The translations under genes were made by a program, and so were the position numbers. Below the pieces are notes generated by a model that was given only the letters and a program-made list of their open reading frames with translations, had not been told where the DNA came from and made no database searches. From an uncultured Verrucomicrobiales bacterium (GTDB lineage: Bacteria > Verrucomicrobiota > Verrucomicrobiia > Limisphaerales > Palsa-1400): a DNA stretch of 46,911 bases. The DNA lies in NCBI GenBank assembly GCA_903898185.1, contig CAIUEN010000523.1:1-46911 (forward strand), written 5' to 3'. Of this stretch, positions 15,664 to 24,104 are shown piece by piece (position 1 is the stretch's first letter; every line of letters starts with the position of its first letter).

Positions 15664-17082
15664 TCAAATTCGACTGACCTGAACGATTCTCAGGTAATCG
15701 TTAATAGCCTTTGCCGTGTTCTTGCCATCGCCCATAGCCAGGATAACGGTCGCAGCGCCGCGAACGATGTCGCCGCCGGCAAAGACGCCGGGAATGCTGG
15801 TCATCCCTTTGTCGTCCACCATGATGTTGCCCCGCTTGTCCAACTTGAGGTCCGGGCAGGTGTGGGTCAGGAGTGGGTTGGCGCGGGAGCCCAAGGCGCT
15901 GATCACCATATCGCATTCGACGACGAATTCGGAACCCGGGATTGGCTCGGGTCTGCAGCGTCCCGATGCATCCGGTTCGCCCAGTTGCATTCGCAGGCAC
16001 TTCAAGCCGGTGACCCAGCGATTCTCGCTGCCGAGTATTTCCACCGGGAGCGATAGCAGTTCAAACTCGATTCCCTCCTGCTCGGCATGATGAACTTCTT
16101 CGGCACGGGCCGGCATTTCAGCCTTGCCGCGCCGGTAAACAATGGCCACCCGCTGAGCGCCCATGCGCTTGGCGGTGCGGGCGGCGTCCATGGCGACATT
16201 TCCGCCGCCGACCACGGCAGCCCGCGCCGGACGCAGAACCGGCGTCTGCGCGTCTGGATCATAAGCGGCCATCAGGTTTACTCGCGTAAGATATTCGTTG
16301 GCGGAATAGACACCTTTGAGGTTCTCGCCGGGGATATTCATGAAAGTTGGCAGGCCAGCGCCGTTGGCAATGAATACCGCGTCGAATCGTTCCTTCAATT
16401 CGGGAAGCGTGTAGGTGCGGCCCACGATGATATTACATTCGATCTTCACGCCCAAACGTTGGAGCCGCTCGATTTCCTGAGCGACAATGGCTTTTGGGAG
16501 GCGAAACTCGGGAATCCCGTAAACCAAAACTCCACCCGGCTGATGCAGCGCTTCGTAAACCGTAACCGCATGACCGAGTTTGGCTAATTCACCCGCTGCT
16601 GTGAGGCCAGCGGGGCCGGATCCAATGACGGCAATTTTTTTGCCGGTGGGAGCCGCCACTGACGTGGAAAGTTGATCTTCATGCCCGCGCGCCCAATCAG
16701 CGACGTATCGCTCAAGATAACCAATGGCGACAGGCAAGCCTTTGAATCCCCGCACGCACTCGCATTCGCACTGGGTCTCCTGTGGGCAGACGCGTCCGGT
16801 CACGGCGGGCAGGGCGTTGTCGCCGAGCAGGCTGAGCGCGGCGGCTGGCATATTGCCTTGCGCCACAAAGTCAATGAACTGGGAGATGTTGACATTGACA
16901 GGACAGCCGCTCATGCACTTGGGTTCTTTGCATTGCAGGCAGCGCTGAGCCTCCATGATGGCGACTTGTTCTGGAAGCCCCAGGTTGACTTCAGCGAAAT
17001 TAGCGTTGCGAATAGTCGCCAGTTGCTCAGGCATGGTTTGCCGGTTGATTTTTAGGCGCTCTTTGACGGTGATTTTGCTCAC
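15664..17082 (-). CDS. GltD-like NADPH flavoprotein; NfnB/SudA subunit
   Basis: A 472-residue iron-sulfur flavoprotein. An N-terminal double-cluster domain has CLQCKEPKCMSGCPVNV and CPQETQCECECVRG. It is followed by the FAD Rossmann motif GSGPAGLTAAGELAKLGH, the GIPEFRLPK signature, and an NADPH motif GGGNVAMDAARTAKRMGA. This architecture serves both as the small subunit of glutamate synthase and as NfnB of NADH-dependent ferredoxin:NADP+ oxidoreductase or SudA of sulfide dehydrogenase. The upstream partner (17091-17933, 8-bp gap) is the NfnA/SudB-type subunit and no large GltB gene is present, so the Nfn/Sud reading is preferred. The start is a GTG at 17082 with no obvious Shine-Dalgarno; the N-terminal KITVKERLKINRQTMPEQ fits family starts. 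Confidence 0.88.
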   Translation of the reverse strand: MSKITVKERLKINRQTMPEQLATIRNANFAEVNLGLPEQVAIMEAQRCLQCKEPKCMSGCPVNVNISQFIDFVAQGNMPAAALSLLGDNALPAVTGRVCPQETQCECECVRGFKGLPVAIGYLERYVADWARGHEDQLSTSVAAPTGKKIAVIGSGPAGLTAAGELAKLGHAVTVYEALHQPGGVLVYGIPEFRLPKAIVAQEIERLQRLGVKIECNIIVGRTYTLPELKERFDAVFIANGAGLPTFMNIPGENLKGVYSANEYLTRVNLMAAYDPDAQTPVLRPARAAVVGGGNVAMDAARTAKRMGAQRVAIVYRRGKAEMPARAEEVHHAEQEGIEFELLSLPVEILGSENRWVTGLKCLRMQLGEPDASGRCRPEPIPGSEFVVECDMVISALGSRANPLLTHTCPDLKLDKRGNIMVDDKGMTSIPGVFAGGDIVRGAATVILAMGDGKNTAKAINDYLRIVQVSRI

Positions 17083-17090
17083 GAGAAAAG

Positions 17091-17933
17091 TTAAATCTTG
17101 TTCAGGCCAACCCGGCAGGCGCCGGGCGCGCAGGCAGTTGCGGCCTGCTCCAGTTCGCGGTAGGTCGTCAACCTGTCACTCAACAGGTCAAAATCGACCA
17201 GGTGACCGTCAAACTCCGGCCCATCCACGCAGGCAAACTTGGTTTCGTTTCCCACGCCCACACGGCAACCGCCGCACATTCCGGTGCCATCGACCATCAC
17301 GGGATTAAGCGAGACGATGGTTCGCACGCCAAAAGGCCGCGTCAGATTGGCAATCGCCCGCATCATCGGCACAGGGCCGATGGCATAGACGATATCGACA
17401 CCTCCGGCGGCGAGCAATTCGCGTGTGGCCTCGGTGACGAAACCCTTGCGTCCGTAACTGCCGTCGTCGGTGCAAACAACCACTTCGCCCAGCAACCGCA
17501 ATTCGGGCTCCATGATGACCCATTCGCGGGAACGTCCACCGATGACACTGGTGACGCGCGCTCCCGCGCGGCGCAGCGCCTGCGCAATCGGATGAACGAC
17601 CGCCGTGCCAACCCCGCCACCGACGCAGACGGCGTGACCTGAAGAGATCAATTCGGTGGGATGCCCCAGCGGACCAGCCACGTCCTGAATGGCTTCGCCA
17701 GGTTCCATTGCGACCAATTCACGCGTGCTTCTGCCGACCGCCTGGATGATCAGCGTAATCGTGCCGCTGGCTGAATTGGAATCGGCAATGGTGAGAGGAA
17801 TCCGCTCGGAGCCCTCGCCACGGCGCACAATCACAAATTGTCCGGCCCGGCGAATTTCCGCCAACCGGGGAGCTTCGACGTCCAATCGAGTGACATTCGG
17901 ACTAAGTTGAGCTTTGGCTACGATTTTATGCAT
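17091..17933 (-). CDS. FAD/NAD-binding [2Fe-2S] subunit, NfnA/SudB-like
   Basis: A 280-residue relative of the dihydroorotate dehydrogenase electron-transfer subunit. It has an FAD-binding beta-barrel (AGQFVIVRRGEGSERIPLTI), an NAD-binding segment (VCVGGGVGTAVVHPIAQAL), GPVPMMRAI, and a late cysteine cluster, GTGMCGGCRVGV...KFACVDGPEFDGH, for a [2Fe-2S] centre. Paired with the GltD-like protein it matches NfnAB (electron-bifurcating reduced ferredoxin:NADP+ oxidoreductase) or SudAB. In a genome with an [FeFe] hydrogenase, Nfn would balance ferredoxin, NADH and NADPH. ATG at 17933 is preferred (AAGG upstream, homology begins there); the open frame continues 49 codons upstream without family similarity. 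Confidence 0.88.
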   Translation of the reverse strand: MHKIVAKAQLSPNVTRLDVEAPRLAEIRRAGQFVIVRRGEGSERIPLTIADSNSASGTITLIIQAVGRSTRELVAMEPGEAIQDVAGPLGHPTELISSGHAVCVGGGVGTAVVHPIAQALRRAGARVTSVIGGRSREWVIMEPELRLLGEVVVCTDDGSYGRKGFVTEATRELLAAGGVDIVYAIGPVPMMRAIANLTRPFGVRTIVSLNPVMVDGTGMCGGCRVGVGNETKFACVDGPEFDGHLVDFDLLSDRLTTYRELEQAATACAPGACRVGLNKI

Positions 17934-18205
17934 TACTGGACCTTGCACGCGCGAACGATGGCGGTCGAATGATTGTGATGCCATTGGCCGATGCCTTCTT
18001 CGCAATGGTGGACCGCAAGACTCAGATGTCGAAAGATCAGGACATAGTTCATGCGCATGATTGTGATCAATCTGACTCAATCGTCAAGGAACTGTTGGTG
18101 TTGGCCAACGGCGGTCACTGAATTGTTGCATTTTGAGCACAGAATCATTAGGTTTTGCCACTCGCGATGGCGGACAACCTGCGCTCGCAATCAAAACTGA
18201 AAGAA

Positions 18206-19426
18206 ATGGCACTCATCGTCCAGAAATTTGGTGGAACTTCGGTCGCCAATCCCGACCGTATTAAGAACGTGGCGACGCGCGTGGCCAAATACCATGCCGC
18301 CGGCGACCAAGTGGTGGTAGTGGTCTCGGCCATGAGTGGCGTGACCGATGGCCTGATCAAGATGGCCAAAGAGATCATGCCTTTGCCAAATGAACGCGAA
18401 ATGGACATGCTTCTGGCTACCGGTGAGCAAACGACCATCGCGCTGATGGCGATCGCGTTGCACGCTTTGAAAGTGCCGGCCGTTTCGATGACCGGAGCGC
18501 AAGCAGGGATCGTCACAGATGGCGTCCATACCAAGGCCAAAATCCAGAATATCACTCCAAAGCAGGTCCGCTCTCTGCTCAATCAAGGGAATGTGGTTAT
18601 TGTCGCCGGATTTCAGGGGCAGACCCACGAGGGGCAGATTACAACGCTGGGACGCGGAGGTTCGGATTTGACCGGCATTGCGCTGGCGGCTGCGTTGAAA
18701 GCCGACTTGTGCCAGATTTATACCGATGTGGACGGCGTCTATACGGCCGATCCTCGCATTGTGCCCGGCGCGCAAAAGCTCAACGAAATCTCGTATGACG
18801 AGATGCTGGAGCTGGCCAGCCTGGGCGCTAAAGTAATGCAATCCCGCTCAGTGGAATTCGCCAAGAAATTTGGCGTCGTTTTCGAAGTCCGCTCCAGTTT
18901 GAATGACAACCCAGGAACGATTGTGAAAGAAGAAACTCGCAGCATGGAAGGCGTCGTGATTCGCGGCGTCTCGCTCGACAAAAACCAGGCCAAAATCACT
19001 TTGATCAGCGTGCCCGACCGTCCGGGCGTCGCCGCCGCCGTTTTCAAGGCGATTGCCGACGCCAACATTAACGTCGATATTATTGTCCAGAACGTCAGCC
19101 ATCAGACCGACGCTCCCTCGACCGATATCTCCTTCACGGTGGACAAGCCCGATTTGCTCAAGGCGAACAAGGTCATTGAGAGCCTCAAGGAGAGCATCGG
19201 CTATCGCGCGGTTACGACGAACGAGAAGATTGGCAAGGTATCAATTGTTGGCGTGGGCATGCGCAGCCATCCCGGCGTGGCGGCGAAGATGTTCGAGACG
19301 CTGGCCCGCGAATCGATCAACATCGACATGATTTCGACCAGTGAAATCAAGGTCTCGGTCGTCATCGACCTCGCCAAGGGCGAGCAGGCGATGCGCGCCG
19401 TTCACGAAGCGTTTCTTGGCAAATAA
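18206..19426 (+). CDS. lysC: Aspartate kinase (monofunctional, ACT-regulated)
   Basis: Phosphorylates aspartate at the start of the Lys/Thr/Met/diaminopimelate pathway. The 406-residue protein starts [15 protein letters not shown], then [12 protein letters not shown], the [38 protein letters not shown] catalytic block, and two C-terminal ACT domains (about 265-400: [28 protein letters not shown] and [19 protein letters not shown]). Length is typical. ATG at 18206 is chosen because family similarity begins there and GAAAG lies just upstream; the frame extends 17 codons further without support. The 272-bp gap to the divergent nfnA-like gene shows no recognisable lysine riboswitch. argC follows after 9 bp, so the two are probably cotranscribed. 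Confidence 0.95.
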   Translation: MALIVQKFGGTSVANPDRIKNVATRVAKYHAAGDQVVVVVSAMSGVTDGLIKMAKEIMPLPNEREMDMLLATGEQTTIALMAIALHALKVPAVSMTGAQAGIVTDGVHTKAKIQNITPKQVRSLLNQGNVVIVAGFQGQTHEGQITTLGRGGSDLTGIALAAALKADLCQIYTDVDGVYTADPRIVPGAQKLNEISYDEMLELASLGAKVMQSRSVEFAKKFGVVFEVRSSLNDNPGTIVKEETRSMEGVVIRGVSLDKNQAKITLISVPDRPGVAAAVFKAIADANINVDIIVQNVSHQTDAPSTDISFTVDKPDLLKANKVIESLKESIGYRAVTTNEKIGKVSIVGVGMRSHPGVAAKMFETLARESINIDMISTSEIKVSVVIDLAKGEQAMRAVHEAFLGK

Positions 19427-19435
19427 GGCCGCTCT

Positions 19436-20494
19436 ATGAAACCCAAAGTGGCGATTGTAGGGGCATCTGGTTATTCCGGCGAAGAGCTGGTTCGGCTGCT
19501 TTTACGGCATCCAGAGGTGGAATTATCGGCGGTAACCTCAAGGCAGTACGCCGGGCAGACGCTGGCCCAGATTTTTCCAAAGTTTGCAGGTTTTCCGGTT
19601 GCCCGGACGCTTTGCTTCACTGAGCCCAAGTCTGACTGGCTTGCCCGCGAGGCTCAGATTGTTTTCCTGGCACTGCCTCATGGCGTGGCTGCGGAATATG
19701 CGGTGCCGCTGCTGGAACTTGGCAGCCAAGTGATCGATTTGAGCGCGGATTTCCGGCTCAAGAGCGCGGACGTTTACAAAGATTTCTACGGCCACGATCA
19801 TCCGGCCCCGGCGTTGCTCGCAAAATCTGTTTACGGCCTGCCGGAGGTTTACCGCAACCAGATCAAGAGCGCCAAGCTCATTGCCTCGCCGGGCTGTTAT
19901 CCCACGAGCATTCTGCTGCCCACATTGCCGTTGATCCGGTCCAAGCTCATCAAACCCGGCGAGATCATTGCCGACTCGCTCAGTGGCGTCAGCGGCGCTG
20001 GACGCAAGGCGGAGTTGGACTATTTGTTTGTGGAATGCAACGAAAGCGCGCGGCCTTACGGCTTGCCCAAACATCGGCATCTGTCAGAGATCGAACAGGA
20101 GTTGAGCGTGGCTGCCGATCAGCCAGTGGTGATGCAATTCACGCCGCATTTGATCCCGGTCAATCGCGGTATTCTGACGACTCTTTACCTGGCGCCTGAA
20201 AAACCGGTCACCAATGCAGCCGAGGCTGCTGAATTGGCGGCGCAGGTTTCCGGTTGCTACCAAGCGGCCTACGCGCAGGAACCGTTTGTGCGCTTGCTTG
20301 CAGGCAAGGCGCTGCCAGACACAAAGAATGTCGTTGGATCGAACCAGATTGAGATCGGCTGGCGTGTGGATCCGCGATCGGGGCGGTTGATCGTGATGAG
20401 CGCCATAGACAACATTACCAAAGGTGCCAGCGGCCAGGCAGTTCAAAGCATGAATGTCTTGTGCGGATTCCCTGAGATAACCGGGCTTCTTTGA
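19436..20494 (+). CDS. argC: N-acetyl-gamma-glutamyl-phosphate reductase
   Basis: NADPH-dependent third step of arginine biosynthesis. The 352 residues begin with the nucleotide-binding motif VAIVGASGYSGEELVRLLLRHP. The active-site cysteine is in ASPGCYPTS, followed by SGVSGAGRKAELD and the C-terminal GSNQIEIGWRVD and AIDNITKGASGQAVQ blocks. Length matches the family (about 345). An AAGG lies 7 nt before the ATG. It sits between lysC and the YggS gene with which it overlaps or nearly overlaps; other arg genes are not in the window. Confidence 0.96.
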   Translation: MKPKVAIVGASGYSGEELVRLLLRHPEVELSAVTSRQYAGQTLAQIFPKFAGFPVARTLCFTEPKSDWLAREAQIVFLALPHGVAAEYAVPLLELGSQVIDLSADFRLKSADVYKDFYGHDHPAPALLAKSVYGLPEVYRNQIKSAKLIASPGCYPTSILLPTLPLIRSKLIKPGEIIADSLSGVSGAGRKAELDYLFVECNESARPYGLPKHRHLSEIEQELSVAADQPVVMQFTPHLIPVNRGILTTLYLAPEKPVTNAAEAAELAAQVSGCYQAAYAQEPFVRLLAGKALPDTKNVVGSNQIEIGWRVDPRSGRLIVMSAIDNITKGASGQAVQSMNVLCGFPEITGLL

Positions 20495-20496
20495 CC

Positions 20497-21195
20497 ATGA
20501 GCCTTGCCGGGAATTTAGAGAAAGTTGAGCGTCGCATTGCGGATGCCTGCGCGCGGTCTGGACGGAATCCGGACGAAGTCCAATTGGTGGCCGTTACCAA
20601 AGGCCATCCGCCGGAGGCTATCCGTGAGGCCGTTGACTTGGGACTTACGCTTTTCGGAGAAAACAAGTTACAGGAAGCCAAAGTCAAGATCAGCCGTTGT
20701 CCTGGACGGTTGCGCTGGCACATGATCGGCCATCTCCAATCCAACAAGGTCCGAGACGCAGTGCATTTTTTCGAAATGATCCAGAGCGTGGATAGTCTCT
20801 CGCTGGCTGAGGAAATAAACAGGTGGGCAGATCGTGGAGCCAAGACCATGCCGATCCTGCTGGAGGTCAATGTGGCCGGTGAATCGAGCAAGTTCGGCTA
20901 TCGTCCGGACCGGCTGCTCGCTGAACTTGCGCAGATCAATGCCCTGCCGAAAATTGAAATTCACGGCCTGATGACCATCGCGCCATGGACTCCGGAGCCT
21001 GAGAAAGTCCGTCCGGTGTTCCGGCGTTTGCGCGAGCTCAAGGCCGAATGCGATGCGATTCTTGGCGCGCCGCTGCCGCACCTCAGCATGGGGATGAGCG
21101 GCGACTTGGAGGTGGCGGTGGAGGAAGGCGCCACGATGGTGCGGATCGGCAGCGCGCTCTTTGGTCCGCGTCAAAAGATCGTAACGGAACGGTAG
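20497..21195 (+). CDS. YggS/PLPBP family pyridoxal-phosphate homeostasis protein
   Basis: A 232-residue PLP-binding protein of the alanine-racemase-like TIM-barrel fold, thought to buffer PLP rather than catalyse a reaction. Motifs are LVAVTKGHPPEAIREAVDLG (PLP lysine), FGENKLQEAKVK, WHMIGHLQSNKV, LLEVNVAGESSKFGY, IEIHGLMTIAP, and LSMGMSGDLEVAVEEGATMVRIGSALFG. ATG at 20497 starts 2 bp past argC; a TTG at 20491 overlapping the argC stop is an alternative. The TAG stop codon falls on the first bases of the repeat at 21192-21274, so the original 3' end may have been altered there. Confidence 0.93.
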   Translation: MSLAGNLEKVERRIADACARSGRNPDEVQLVAVTKGHPPEAIREAVDLGLTLFGENKLQEAKVKISRCPGRLRWHMIGHLQSNKVRDAVHFFEMIQSVDSLSLAEEINRWADRGAKTMPILLEVNVAGESSKFGYRPDRLLAELAQINALPKIEIHGLMTIAPWTPEPEKVRPVFRRLRELKAECDAILGAPLPHLSMGMSGDLEVAVEEGATMVRIGSALFGPRQKIVTER

Positions 21196-21274
21196 CATAG
21201 GCATCCTTGCCTGTGCCCCTCTCTCCGGCGAGCGTCAGCGAGACGCTAATTTATTCCGGCGACCCGAACAGTTA
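21192..21274. repeat. AGGCATCC-type repeat (forward), half of a head-to-head pair
   Basis: Same sequence as 4325-4405 and 22902-22983 in the same orientation. Its GTAGC start contains the stop codon of the upstream gene. Its inverted partner follows at 21288-21369, separated by a small hairpin (GTTAC AAAAAATC GTAAC). The pair forms a palindrome of about 180 bp. Confidence 0.88.
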
Positions 21275-21287
21275 CAAAAAATCGTAA

Positions 21288-21369
21288 CAGTTCAGGTCAG
21301 AGGGAGAAATTAGCGTCTCGCTGACGCTCGCCGACCGAGGGGGGCACAGGCAAGGATGCCTATGCTACG
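21288..21369. repeat. AGGCATCC-type repeat (inverted), half of a head-to-head pair
   Basis: Reverse complement of the family sequence, beginning CAGTTCAGGTCAGAGGGAG and ending GGATGCCTATGCTACG. A further GAACAGTTACAAAAAATC follows at about 21372, duplicating the sequence just before this copy. Confidence 0.88.
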
Positions 21370-21437
21370 TGAACAGTTACAAAAAATCAACAAGCAGGAA
21401 GATGTGTGCTAGTGTAGGGTAACGGGAAATTGAATCT

Positions 21438-21722
21438 ATGGAATTGACGGTAAAGACATTTGAACAGGAGCTTGCGGAAGCCAACAAGGCATACGAGAGA
21501 TTTATCGTGTGCATTGACAAGGTGCCGGAGGAGTGCGGAGAATCTCTGCTATCCCTGATGGAAAAGGCGATCAAAGCCTACGTCAATCGCGGCCCCGGTT
21601 TGCGCCACGGCATCGCGTTGGATAAATTCGTCACGATCATCCTGAGCCAGACCGATGACGACCGCCCCCTATGCGGAATCTACTTCAATTTGCATTCGCC
21701 TTATAAAAAGCCGAGGAAGTGA
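21438..21722 (+). CDS. Small hypothetical protein, 94 aa
   Basis: I do not recognise this family. The product is cytosolic and mostly helical in its first 55 residues (TVKTFEQELAEANKAYERF... and ESLLSLMEKAIKAYVNRG). A basic tail ends YKKPRK. The start ATG has only a weak upstream GGGAAAT. The gene stands alone between a repeat pair and the convergent phospholipase D gene, whose stop codon is 18 bp beyond. The clean frame and balanced composition make it a plausible gene, but confidence is moderate. Confidence 0.5.
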   Translation: MELTVKTFEQELAEANKAYERFIVCIDKVPEECGESLLSLMEKAIKAYVNRGPGLRHGIALDKFVTIILSQTDDDRPLCGIYFNLHSPYKKPRK

Positions 21723-21740
21723 GGGAGTCGGCGTGAACAG

Positions 21741-22883
21741 TTACCGTCTTTGTTTCAGCCTCTGTCCTATATTCCGCCATTGGTAGTGGGCGATGCTGGG
21801 ATCGAGCCGGGCCAGAAGGAGATATGACATCCGCGCTTTGAGTTTTTCCCACATGCTCCTTGATTTGCGCCACTGTTGGGGGTCGATGCGTCGGCAGAGT
21901 GGCAAGTCGTGAGCAAAGATGTCACGTCCCTGAGCGGCGAGATGCGAATTCGCCAACCTGAGAGTTAATTCGTAGTTGATGCCCAAGCTGCGAGTATCGA
22001 GGTTTGCGGAACCAGCGTAAACGACGTCGTCGATGAGAATCAGCTTCGCATGTAAAATTTGAGGTTGATACTCGAAGATTTCAACCCCGGACCGCAAAAG
22101 CCGGGTATAAAAGCTTTGTGCTGCGAGAGACGACAGGGGGACATCGGTTTTGCCCGGAAGAATGAGCTGAACTTGAGCCCCGCGCCGCGCTGCTTTAGCG
22201 AGAGCGCGCCGCAGGCGCCAAGTCGGAAGGAAATAAGCCGACATGATCTGGATTCTGGAGGCATTTTGAAAATCGTTTAGTAGCGCTCGTTTGATCGGAT
22301 TGTTGCGTCCAGGACCGCTCAGCAGGAGGCGTCCCCCAGAGGTCTGAATGGTCCGCTGCCGCGACGGAAGCAGCCGCGCAAATGGCGGATGTGTGAAATC
22401 CGCGTCTGTGAACATTTCATCGAACGCCAGCGCCAACTCCTGAGCAAGGGTACCGCAAAGGGCCACACCGAGATCACGCCAGCCGCGCGTGACCCCGTCG
22501 CCTGTATAGGATGGCCCGATATTGAATCCACCGATTATGGCCGACTCGTCGTCGCAGACCAGCATCTTGCGATGATCGCGGAATACGAGTTGACGAAGGG
22601 TTATCGGATTGAACCAGCGAAATTGACCGCTGTTCACTCGGAGAATATCCCAAAAAGTCGAGGGCAATCCGATGGAACCCCAAGCGTCAAGCAGGATACG
22701 GACCCGAACACCTCGTTGGCAGGCGCTGACCAATGCATGTCTGAGCAGCTCCGCCGATGGCCCCGGTGCAAAGATGTACATTTCCATTCGAATCGAGCGC
22801 TTGGCTCCGCTGATGGCGGCCATCATCTCGGCTATGACTTGGTCGCCGGTCGTAATCCAGCGAAACGGAACGTTTGGGTCCAT
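21741..22883 (-). CDS. Phospholipase D family cardiolipin synthase-like protein
   Basis: Two HKD catalytic motifs identify the family: HRKMLVCDDESAIIGGFN (H104, K106, D111) and HAKLILIDDVVYAGSANLD near residue 300. Such proteins transfer phosphatidyl groups at the inner membrane to make cardiolipin; this one resembles the ClsB-type short form of about 380 residues without N-terminal membrane helices. ATG at 22883 is used; a GTG six codons upstream (22901) directly touches a dispersed repeat. Neither start has a good Shine-Dalgarno. The C-terminal tail WRKSRSMWEKLKARMSYLLLARLDPSI is typical of verrucomicrobial/proteobacterial cardiolipin synthases. Confidence 0.9.
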   Translation of the reverse strand: MDPNVPFRWITTGDQVIAEMMAAISGAKRSIRMEMYIFAPGPSAELLRHALVSACQRGVRVRILLDAWGSIGLPSTFWDILRVNSGQFRWFNPITLRQLVFRDHRKMLVCDDESAIIGGFNIGPSYTGDGVTRGWRDLGVALCGTLAQELALAFDEMFTDADFTHPPFARLLPSRQRTIQTSGGRLLLSGPGRNNPIKRALLNDFQNASRIQIMSAYFLPTWRLRRALAKAARRGAQVQLILPGKTDVPLSSLAAQSFYTRLLRSGVEIFEYQPQILHAKLILIDDVVYAGSANLDTRSLGINYELTLRLANSHLAAQGRDIFAHDLPLCRRIDPQQWRKSRSMWEKLKARMSYLLLARLDPSIAHYQWRNIGQRLKQRR

Positions 22884-22901
22884 GCGAAGATAACTATTCA
22901 C

Positions 22902-22983
22902 GTAGCATAGGCATCCTTGCCTGTGCCCCTCTTTCCGTTGAGCGTCAGCGAGACGCTCATTTTTCCTTCTGACCTGAACGGTT
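22902..22983. repeat. AGGCATCC-type repeat between divergent genes
   Basis: Forward copy with GTAGCATAGGCATCCTTGCC, GAGCGTCAGCGAGACGCTCA and CTGACCTGAACGGTTA. It sits in the divergent promoter region between the phospholipase D gene and rfaE1 and directly abuts the possible GTG start of the former. Confidence 0.88.
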
Positions 22984-23080
22984 ATGAATGAAGATAGGGA
23001 CCGAAGCGCGGATTTTCAAGGCCTTAGGCATTTTTCATATTCTTATTTCCTGCCCGCCCGGAAGGGTTTAAAACTCATCT

Positions 23081-24100
23081 ATGAATCGAACGACGTTGTC
23101 GGTAGGGCAGGTGCGCCGGTTGCTGGAAGGGGCGGCCAAAGCTCGCATTGTTGTCTTGGGGGACGTGATCCTGGATCAATTCGTCTGGGGGCGAGTCACT
23201 CGAATATCCCCGGAAGCTCCCGTGCCGGTTGTCGATTTCGACCGCGAAAGTTTCATCCCCGGCGGCGCAGCCAACGTGGCGCGCAACTTGGCGAACTTGA
23301 ACGTTACGACCGAGATTCTCGGCGTCGTTGGCCAGGATGACGCGGCGCACACGCTGCGCAAGTTGTTAACGCAAAACAAGATTGGCTGTTCAGGGCTCCT
23401 CTCGTTGCCAGGACGGATCACGAGCATCAAAACCCGCATTGTTGCCCATCAGCAGCAGGTGGTGCGGGTGGACCGCGAAACGCGCGGCGATATTAGTGGT
23501 CCGATGCTAAAACGCCTTCTGCGACAATTGGAGAAAACGCTCGATGGCGCAGACGCCTTGATCCTGGGGGACTACGCCAAAGGGGTGATCACTCAACCGC
23601 TGCTTGACGTCGTGAGCAAGCTTTGCCGTGAGCGAGGCATTTGGCTGAGCCTCGACCCAAAGCCGCTGCATTCTCTCGACCTTTCCGGAGTATCGCTCCT
23701 GACACCGAATCGCAAGGAGGCGTTCGAACTGGCCGGCATGACCGACAATGGTCGGCATGATTCTCCCGCGCAGGATGCGAATCTTTTGCTGGTTGCTGAC
23801 AAGTTGTTCGTTGACTACGCCCCCGCGCTGCTGTTGATTACGCTTGGCGAGCAGGGCATGTTGCTCTGCCAGCGCGAGCAGAAGCCCTTTCACATCCCGA
23901 CCGTGGCACAAGAGGTGTTCGACGTCTCTGGCGCGGGAGACACCGTCATCGCCTCATTCACGCTGGCGGTGGTTTTGGGAGCCTCACCAATCGAGGCGGC
24001 CATCTTCTCGAATCACGCCGCTGGAGTTGTCGTTGGAAAGGTTGGCACCGCGACGGTTCACGCGCAGGAGTTGATCGATAGCTTTAACGGACAAAGGTAA
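23081..24100 (+). CDS. rfaE1: D-glycero-beta-D-manno-heptose-7-phosphate kinase (RfaE1 domain)
   Basis: PfkB-family sugar kinase of the ADP-heptose pathway for lipopolysaccharide core. The 339 residues contain LGDVILDQFVWGRVTRISPEAPVPV, the substrate motif FIPGGAANVARNLANL (about 58-73), and the PfkB signature DVSGAGDTVIASFTLAV. Length equals the kinase half only; the adenylyltransferase half (RfaE2) found in fused HldE is absent here. Its presence supports an outer membrane with heptose-containing LPS. panB begins 4 bp downstream, so the two are cotranscribed although unrelated in pathway. Confidence 0.94.
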   Translation: MNRTTLSVGQVRRLLEGAAKARIVVLGDVILDQFVWGRVTRISPEAPVPVVDFDRESFIPGGAANVARNLANLNVTTEILGVVGQDDAAHTLRKLLTQNKIGCSGLLSLPGRITSIKTRIVAHQQQVVRVDRETRGDISGPMLKRLLRQLEKTLDGADALILGDYAKGVITQPLLDVVSKLCRERGIWLSLDPKPLHSLDLSGVSLLTPNRKEAFELAGMTDNGRHDSPAQDANLLLVADKLFVDYAPALLLITLGEQGMLLCQREQKPFHIPTVAQEVFDVSGAGDTVIASFTLAVVLGASPIEAAIFSNHAAGVVVGKVGTATVHAQELIDSFNGQR

Positions 24101-24104
24101 TTGC

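Noticed and set aside
18055-18205. Possible leader peptide or lysine riboswitch before lysC
   Set aside because: The short frame here has no run of Lys or Thr codons and no terminator hairpin is present; no riboswitch core was recognised.
21192-21369. CRISPR-like repeat array
   Set aside because: Only two units, in inverted orientation, with no spacers and no cas genes; they belong to a dispersed palindromic family.
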